This document shows positions 58,439 to 64,000 of a stretch of 64,000 nucleotides of DNA, piece by piece. The position numbers were made by a program, and so were the translations under genes. Where the stretch lies: positions 4,526,001 to 4,590,000 of the forward strand of contig NC_020520.1 of assembly GCF_000348785.1 (NCBI RefSeq), read 5' to 3'. The notes beneath the pieces are model-generated. The model did not search any database, was not told where the DNA came from, and saw nothing but the letters and a program-made list of their open reading frames with translations. The DNA comes from Ilumatobacter coccineus YM16-304 (lineage in GTDB: Bacteria > Actinomycetota > Acidimicrobiia > Acidimicrobiales > Ilumatobacteraceae). The number at the start of each line of letters is the position of its first letter. Positions within the stretch are counted from its first letter, which is position 1.

Positions 58439-59521
58439 GTGAGCCGCGAGATTGGCCTCTGGCGAGTTGACGGAACGCCGGAACGCGTGACCCCGAAACG
58501 CATCGACTTGGAGTCGACACTCGAAGCCATCATCGAGAACGACCCACTGATGCTCGATGACCCGGTGATGATCATCGGGCGGCAGGTGCCAACGGCTCAC
58601 GGCAAGTTCATCGACCTGCTCGGCATCGACGCGGATGGCACGATCCACGTGCTGGAACTGAAGCGCGATCGAACCCCGCGCGACGTCGTGGCCCAACTTC
58701 TCGACTACGGATCGTGGGTCAAAGACCTCTCGCACGACGACGTGCTGACCATCTTCAACAACCACGCTCGCGCCGGCGTCTCGTTTGAGACCGCGTTCGC
58801 GGAACGCTTCGGGGCCAATCCGCCTGAGGAGCTGAACGAAGGGCACACGCTCACGATCGTTGCCTCCGAGGTGGATCCTGCGACCGAGCGGATCGTCGAC
58901 TATCTCGTCGACTACGGCTTGCCGATCAATGTCATGTTCTTTCGCTACTTCGAGGACGGCCCGAGCAAGTATCTCGCGCGCACCTGGCTGGTCGACGACA
59001 CACGCGTCTCGAGCATCTCCAAGTCGAAGCAACGAACGAAGGAAACGTGGAACGGCGTCGACTGGTACGTGTCGTTCGGCCTCGACTCGAACTCGCGATC
59101 GTGGGACGATGCCCGCAAGTACGGGTTCGTCTCAGCGGGCGGCGGGAAGTGGTTCACGCGCACGATCCGCGGTCTCGAGATCGGGGCGAGGGTGTGGGTG
59201 TGCGTTCCGAAGTCGGGATATGTCGGGGTTGGCGAGGTCATTGGGGAAGCGATGCCATTCCCCAACGCCACGGTGGACCTCGACGGCGAAGCAGTTCAAC
59301 TCAGCTCGCTCGATCTCCACGCCGTCTACGACCACGGGTCCACTGCTCCCGACGACCTCGAGTACGTCGTACGGGTCAAGTGGATCAAGACGGTCGGCGT
59401 CGAAGATGCCGTCTGGGAGCAAGGAATGTTCGCCAACCAAAACTCGGCCTGCAAGCTCCGCAACCGGTTTACCCTCGATCGTCTCGTCCCCGCGTTCGGC
59501 GTGGCCGCTACCGAGGACTGA
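58439..59521 (+). CDS. DUF91/NucS-like PD-(D/E)XK nuclease-domain protein
   Basis: About 360 residues from a GTG. The nuclease core is seen in HGKFIDLLGIDADG followed by IHVLELKRDRTPRDVVAQLLDYGSW, i.e. Asp, then Glu-x-Lys, then the Gln-containing helix typical of EndoNucS-type domains. The C-terminal 200 residues (from SISKSKQRTKE) look like a separate OB/PUA-like binding domain with WVCVPKSGYVGVGEV. The start is uncertain: TATCGT and an ATG at 58410 lie just upstream but the ATG is out of frame. Likely acts on DNA. Confidence 0.72.
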   Translation: MSREIGLWRVDGTPERVTPKRIDLESTLEAIIENDPLMLDDPVMIIGRQVPTAHGKFIDLLGIDADGTIHVLELKRDRTPRDVVAQLLDYGSWVKDLSHDDVLTIFNNHARAGVSFETAFAERFGANPPEELNEGHTLTIVASEVDPATERIVDYLVDYGLPINVMFFRYFEDGPSKYLARTWLVDDTRVSSISKSKQRTKETWNGVDWYVSFGLDSNSRSWDDARKYGFVSAGGGKWFTRTIRGLEIGARVWVCVPKSGYVGVGEVIGEAMPFPNATVDLDGEAVQLSSLDLHAVYDHGSTAPDDLEYVVRVKWIKTVGVEDAVWEQGMFANQNSACKLRNRFTLDRLVPAFGVAATED

Positions 59522-59566
59522 CGACTCTCGATCTGCCTGAGTCCGCGTCGCGGCTGAACGATTGGG

Positions 59567-62500
59567 CTACGGCGAGAGATCGATCGACGGAAGTGTGTCG
59601 TGCCCGTCGAGGATCGCGAGAAGGTCTCCGTGGCGTGGTTGACCGAATGCCGACCGGTAGATCGCGGCGGAGCGCTGGAGTCGCTCGAGATCCCCGTGCT
59701 CACGCGACATCGGCAGCATCGGAACGACGCGCTCGACGCAAGCGTCGCCTTCGAACACCCAGTAGGGAGTGATTCCGTCGGTTGGCGCAACGGACTCCTC
59801 GGCGCTGGCGAACATCTTGTCCCAGCTGTCTTCACCCAGGCCGACATCGAGATCGCCGAACTTCGACGCGATGTTCTTGCGCACGGCGTGACCCTTGTAT
59901 CTATGCACACGCCCCTCTCGTTGCTCCAGCGCGACGGGGTCGGGTGGCAGGTTCCAGTGGACGAGCGCATGGCTGTACAGGTGGAAGTCGAGGCCCTCCT
60001 GGCCGATGGAGGTCGTCGCCATGACGAACGGCCAGAACGGAGAGTTGAACGCCGCTGAGGTCACGTCCTTGCGGTCGCCGTCGTCGTCACCGGATTTGTC
60101 GCCGAACCGCACGGCGAATCTCGATCGGAGTGATCGGGTGACTTTGCCAGCACCATCTGCTCCTGGAATTCGCACGTCGAGGTTCGCCGTCCGGAACGAA
60201 AGTGCCTCGGCAGCAGCGTCAGCGATCGCAATGCACTTGTCGCTCTCGATGTGTCCTCCAAAGCGCCACTCGCGCAGCATGTGGAGGTACTCATCCATCA
60301 CCGCCTGAAGGTTGCCTTCCGCGCTGTAGTCCAACACGGAGCGCCAGTAGTCGCCGACTCGGTGCTCGACGATCGCAATCGAGTCAGGAGAGTCGAACAA
60401 CGAACGGAAGCCCCAGCCGACTCGCGACGATGCCGTCAGCACCTCGGGCGCCGAGTGCGAGGTCTCGTCGACCACGCGCGCCAACGACCGCTGGGCACAG
60501 ATTGCGGGGCTCGCCAATGCGAGTCCCGTCAGCATCTCGATCAGGTCTGCCGGTGGGTCACCGTCGGGGCGGCTCGGCGACCGGAACGCGTCGATGTGGG
60601 CGCGGAGCCCACGCCGTTCTCGGTCGTCATCCCCTGCGAAGTCGGCGGCTCGCACCGAGCCCCACCAGTCGTTGTCAGATGGACTCAGGAGGCGGGCGCA
60701 GTAGCCGTACCATTCGACGCCGCCTGAAGCCCTCGTGCCAGGCGTGATGCCCAACTCCGACAGCCCAGTTGTGATCAACTCCGCCGCCTCGGCTCGCACC
60801 TCGCCGATGGTCCGCATCCCGCCTGAACCGCTGCCGAGTGCGACGACATCGACCAGGTCGGCCAATCCGCTGAACGGGGCAATGAGCAGAAACGTCGTCA
60901 AGCTGTCGGCGACGTCATCACGCAAGCTGAGGTCGAGCAAGCTTCGATCTTGTGATCGGTACAGCGAGTCATCCCAGTTGGAAGAAGTTGACTCGGAGCG
61001 GCGTCGAGACGAGATCTCGGCCGAGCCGAGGATGCTCTGTTCCGCCGCATACGTCACCCCGAGCGCAATGGCCTTCGGGGCAACACGCCACGACGAGAAG
61101 ATCATCTGTTTCGTGATGCCTGCCCGCGCTACGCGGTCGAACTCATTGTCGGTCGCGTACAACGGCCGGGCCGAGGGCAACCACAACAGGCGATGCCAGT
61201 CGTTGCCGACCGTGCGGTCGATGAGCCAACGCAATCGCGGACTCGGCACGTCGAGTTGCCGAAGTTCCCCGACGGCATCGATGTCGAGCAGCGTGTCGGC
61301 CTGCCACCGATAGGACCCGTCCCCGCAGCGCGCCTCGAGCGCGTTGGTCATCGCGTAGCCGTCGCCGATGTTTGCGATCCACGGTGCGGTCTTCCAGAGT
61401 TCGACGATCGATGGAGCCTGGAGGTCTTCGGCGAGATGTTGTGCGTCGACGTAGCCGGCAACGTCGCCCGCGGCGATGGGAGTCGGACACTCTTCGGACC
61501 GGAGCATTCCGCTGCGATCGCTCGTCGAGCTGAGCCGCTCGGTGCGGACCATGACGGGTTGCAGTTCGTTTGTCGCGTCGTCGACCGCCGCTTGGCACTC
61601 TGCGATATCGATGGTGGATGCTCGCATCGCCGCTCGAAGCCGAGCGAGCGCCGCGGTGGTCCGCTCGACCGGCTCCGGCTCGTCGTCGTGCAAGAAGCGG
61701 AGCGTCGAGATGAAGTCGTCGTGGTGCGACGCCTCGTTGTCGAACCAGCGATACGGCGTGGCCGACAGCAACAGCACTTTGGTCTTGGCGAAGTTCTCAC
61801 CATGTTCGGCTGAGATGAACGTTCGCAGCAGCTCCGCCGCCCGGGCGGTGCTCGTCGGGTCGAGTAGATCTCCGAATCGTTGGAACTCGTCCATGATGAC
61901 GAGATCGGGCCGGAGCAACTTCACGCCCGCTTCGGCGAGAATCTGCCGGAGCTCGCCGATCACGCGCTGACGCAGATTCCAGTCGTTGCTCGAGAGCGAA
62001 GCGGTCGACTTGAACGGCTTTTCGAGAGCCCGAATCGATTGCCAGAGCGTGCGCTCGCCCGCGCCGACAAGCTCGGTGTTTCGCTGCGAGATGAGCTGTC
62101 GAGCTATCGCTACGCCTTCGTCGGCCAGCCGCTCGTCGTACTCGTCTGCCAAGTTCACGAGGCGCCGGCGGGCGTGCTCCCGGTCGTCGTCATTGATGCC
62201 GTAATAGAAGATGCGCTTGCCACCGGCAAGGCGGAGAACGTCGGCACCCTGCGGCCAAACACGCCTGACCACCGCATACAGGAGGGCTCGCTCGCTGAAC
62301 CTGCCGCTCCGATGACCGAACTTGAACGAGGTGCCCGGCGTCAGCGAGATGACATTGACACCCTTCTTCCGAAGGCCAGATGCGGCGATCAACTTGGTCA
62401 GTCGGTCGGCGGACTCCTCGGCGCCATCGGCGAAGTCACGGAACTTGCGGAGGTTCTGACGTGCGATCGATTGGCTCGAGCAGATGTAGACGATGTCGAT

Positions 62501-62704
62501 CCGTCGATCGCCAAGGTCGTGCAGGTGCTCGATGGTCTTGGCAACCACGCCTTTCGCCACGAGGGTCTTGCCGAGTCCGACTTCGTCGGCAACCAGGAAC
62601 CGAGAGCTGGACGACTCGCGGAACAACCCGTCGAACACGGCCTCGACTGTGTTGGCTTGGAACGGCTTGAGTGTCGGGCGAACATCGTCCCATGTCGGTG
62701 TCAT
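59567..62704 (-). CDS. SNF2-type superfamily 2 helicase
   Basis: 1045 residues. Walker A DEVGLGKTLVAKG (about 40-52), DEFQ box in IMDEFQRF (about 280), motif III LLLSATPYRWF, and the C-terminal motif TSIGQEGLDFHLYSHALVHWNLPP with RVHRYKGH. This is a large SNF2-like ATPase with a long insertion between the two RecA lobes. Its ATG overlaps the stop of the PLD-like gene upstream (ATGA), so the two are made together. SNF2/PLD partnerships occur in restriction-like and DISARM-like systems. No signal for substrate. Confidence 0.9.
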   Translation of the reverse strand: MTPTWDDVRPTLKPFQANTVEAVFDGLFRESSSSRFLVADEVGLGKTLVAKGVVAKTIEHLHDLGDRRIDIVYICSSQSIARQNLRKFRDFADGAEESADRLTKLIAASGLRKKGVNVISLTPGTSFKFGHRSGRFSERALLYAVVRRVWPQGADVLRLAGGKRIFYYGINDDDREHARRRLVNLADEYDERLADEGVAIARQLISQRNTELVGAGERTLWQSIRALEKPFKSTASLSSNDWNLRQRVIGELRQILAEAGVKLLRPDLVIMDEFQRFGDLLDPTSTARAAELLRTFISAEHGENFAKTKVLLLSATPYRWFDNEASHHDDFISTLRFLHDDEPEPVERTTAALARLRAAMRASTIDIAECQAAVDDATNELQPVMVRTERLSSTSDRSGMLRSEECPTPIAAGDVAGYVDAQHLAEDLQAPSIVELWKTAPWIANIGDGYAMTNALEARCGDGSYRWQADTLLDIDAVGELRQLDVPSPRLRWLIDRTVGNDWHRLLWLPSARPLYATDNEFDRVARAGITKQMIFSSWRVAPKAIALGVTYAAEQSILGSAEISSRRRSESTSSNWDDSLYRSQDRSLLDLSLRDDVADSLTTFLLIAPFSGLADLVDVVALGSGSGGMRTIGEVRAEAAELITTGLSELGITPGTRASGGVEWYGYCARLLSPSDNDWWGSVRAADFAGDDDRERRGLRAHIDAFRSPSRPDGDPPADLIEMLTGLALASPAICAQRSLARVVDETSHSAPEVLTASSRVGWGFRSLFDSPDSIAIVEHRVGDYWRSVLDYSAEGNLQAVMDEYLHMLREWRFGGHIESDKCIAIADAAAEALSFRTANLDVRIPGADGAGKVTRSLRSRFAVRFGDKSGDDDGDRKDVTSAAFNSPFWPFVMATTSIGQEGLDFHLYSHALVHWNLPPDPVALEQREGRVHRYKGHAVRKNIASKFGDLDVGLGEDSWDKMFASAEESVAPTDGITPYWVFEGDACVERVVPMLPMSREHGDLERLQRSAAIYRSAFGQPRHGDLLAILDGHDTLPSIDLSP

Positions 62705-63984
62705 GACGCGACCTCCTGGTCGATGTACGGCTGGAGCGCTGCCCAGAGTTCGCCGAAACCGGCAGGCAGCACGTCGGGGTCATCGGCAACGAGGTCGGCG
62801 AGCACGGCATCGAGGTGCCGGAGCTCGGCGGGGTCTTGGGCCAGCAGCCGAAGGAGCTGTTCGAGGATCGGCCCGTCGTGCAGCCGGGATGAGCGCGACC
62901 GGCGCTTGCTGGGCACTGCGGTGTTCACCTCGTTGCCATCTGGGACCACGAACGGTTCTCGCGAGTTCTCCAGGAGGAAGCGGAGGAACCGTCGAAACTT
63001 CTCCTCGTCGGTGAGCAGCGACCGAAGCGCTCGCCGCTGGCGCCCCTGGGGCATGTCGATGTCGCCGACCAGAACGACGTCGATCGCGTCGAGGCGGCCA
63101 GTCGGGTCACTGACGCGTGCCACGACGAACCTCGTGACGTCACCAAGGTGGAGTTGGGTGGTGACCGGCTCACCGTCGAGCAGTTCGTTCGAGAGCGGTT
63201 CGTGTCGGGTCAGCCATCGCAAGCTGATGTCGTACCCGCACCTGTCGATCGGGCGAGCGAACTCGAGTTGCACGGCGAAGAGTTCGCCATCGTCGTCGGC
63301 CACCGCTGCGCTCCCGGAGAGGCGAGCGCTCGACAGGTTGTGCACCGTGTCGTCGAACAACCTGCTGTCGGCGTCGGCATCATCGTCGTCGGCCGCTCCC
63401 CCGATCCAGGGTTCGAGCATGTCGCGCAGAACGAGTTCGTCGGAGTCGTCGTCGGTGGCCTCGGTGGCGACCGATTGTCCGAGCAGAGCGTGAACCCCGA
63501 GCGTGTCGAGTGAGCCGCCGAGCCTGACGAGCACTTCGTCATTGTGAGCGAGCCCTGCACCTGTCGCGTTCGCTGAGCCGAGCCAGAGCGATGCCACATC
63601 GCCAACATCGAAGGCGAACACTTTGGCGTGCAGGTCGGCTCCCAATCGAGCGTCTTCTCCCGATTCGATACCCGACAGGTCGGTGTTCATGGTGAAGGCG
63701 TCGAAGCCTTTGGCACGCTCGTCGTCGAGCGATGCCGACCGCGACACCAGGAAGGAGTCGCCGGAGGCTGGCGGTAGTTTGCGTAGCGCATCGGCCCCGA
63801 GGAACGGCGAGATCACCAGGCGGCGATCGCACTTCGGCGGGAAGCGGTCGACGAGCGAGTCTTGGCCCGAGAGCCACACGATCTCCGCGGTGTCGCATCC
63901 CGGCGGAGCGGCAAAGGATGCGGCGTCGAGGTCTGTGGCGATCGAATCGATGAGCTGTTGGCGTTGCTCGGCGACAGCGATCAT
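62701..63984 (-). CDS. Phospholipase-D-like protein, possibly 5'-truncated by window edge
   Basis: 427 residues as read from ATG 63984; the frame is still open to the right edge, so the true start may lie outside. One HKD-type motif is clear, LHAKVFAF with LWLGSANATGAGL at about 118-140, preceded by RRLVISPFLGADAL. The rest is acidic and unrecognised, with a basic SKRRSRSSRLH patch. PLD-like proteins with one HKD often dimerise and act as nucleases. It precedes the SNF2 helicase in one transcription unit. Confidence 0.78.
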   Translation of the reverse strand: MIAVAEQRQQLIDSIATDLDAASFAAPPGCDTAEIVWLSGQDSLVDRFPPKCDRRLVISPFLGADALRKLPPASGDSFLVSRSASLDDERAKGFDAFTMNTDLSGIESGEDARLGADLHAKVFAFDVGDVASLWLGSANATGAGLAHNDEVLVRLGGSLDTLGVHALLGQSVATEATDDDSDELVLRDMLEPWIGGAADDDDADADSRLFDDTVHNLSSARLSGSAAVADDDGELFAVQLEFARPIDRCGYDISLRWLTRHEPLSNELLDGEPVTTQLHLGDVTRFVVARVSDPTGRLDAIDVVLVGDIDMPQGRQRRALRSLLTDEEKFRRFLRFLLENSREPFVVPDGNEVNTAVPSKRRSRSSRLHDGPILEQLLRLLAQDPAELRHLDAVLADLVADDPDVLPAGFGELWAALQPYIDQEVAS

Positions 63985-64000
63985 CGACCTCGACGGCAGC

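Noticed and set aside
58410-58440. ATG at 58410 with TATCGT upstream as start of the DUF91 protein
   Set aside because: It is out of frame with the nuclease domain and hits a stop quickly; GTG 58439 was used, with the chance of a frameshift noted.
59567-64000. Assignment to DISARM or another named defence system
   Set aside because: No DUF1998, methyltransferase or other defining subunit is visible in the window.

Overview
The window is dense, GC-rich bacterial chromosome with no gene-free stretch above about 300 bases. Alanine-, valine-, aspartate- and arginine-rich proteins, an F420-type LLM oxidoreductase, a SigK/RskA/fasciclin locus, DUF2236 and FrnE-like proteins, and many genes that start 6-7 bases after a TANNNT box (leaderless transcripts) point to an actinobacterium. 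An Acidimicrobiia/Ilumatobacter-like organism is my best guess; this is inference from gene style. I saw no rRNA, tRNA, CRISPR array or insertion sequence.

Layout. 1-2.0 kb: the 5' part of a MalT/LuxR-like ATPase regulator that runs off the left edge. 2.1-16.7 kb: an RNA methyltransferase, then a large carbohydrate catabolic region. It holds an ABC importer (ATPase, two permeases, LsrB/RhaS-like binding protein), two FGGY kinases, two class II aldolases (one a RhaD-like fusion), an LsrF-like class I aldolase, a hydroxyacid dehydrogenase and a SorC-type regulator, with a 14-bp palindromic operator candidate before the importer operon. 16.7-19.7 kb: FrnE- and AhpD-like redox genes opposite a TetR gene, then a transglutaminase-like gene. 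19.8-22.7 kb: anti-sigma RskA, ECF SigK and a three-domain fasciclin lipoprotein. 23-25 kb: pseudouridine degradation (PsuG and an HTH-PsuK). 25-28 kb: a DUF2236 protein and an aldehyde dehydrogenase.

28-32.8 kb: a sulfur/persulfide block of four rhodanese-containing proteins (one a persulfide-dioxygenase-like fusion), a TauE/SafE exporter, a PCuAC-like lipoprotein and a DsbB-like protein; a shared 15-base promoter element marks both ends. 32.9-41.7 kb: a phosphonate region with a GntR regulator, a PhnE-PhnE fusion, PhnC and PhnD, then (past a methionine aminopeptidase and a small HTH gene) a fused PhnY-PhnZ-like oxygenase and a second PhnY-like dioxygenase. Together these suggest uptake and oxidative C-P cleavage of an aminoalkylphosphonate.

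41.7-55.2 kb: mixed housekeeping and accessory metabolism (hydrolases, TetR/SDR pair, DinB, VOC proteins, LLM oxidoreductase, VTT membrane protein, molybdopterin oxidoreductase, P450) and an RsbQ/RsbP-like signalling pair. 55.3 kb to the right edge: a defence-island-like group with a NERD-helicase, a small orphan, a DUF7662-like protein, a DUF91-type nuclease, a SNF2-type helicase and a phospholipase-D-like protein that may continue past the edge.
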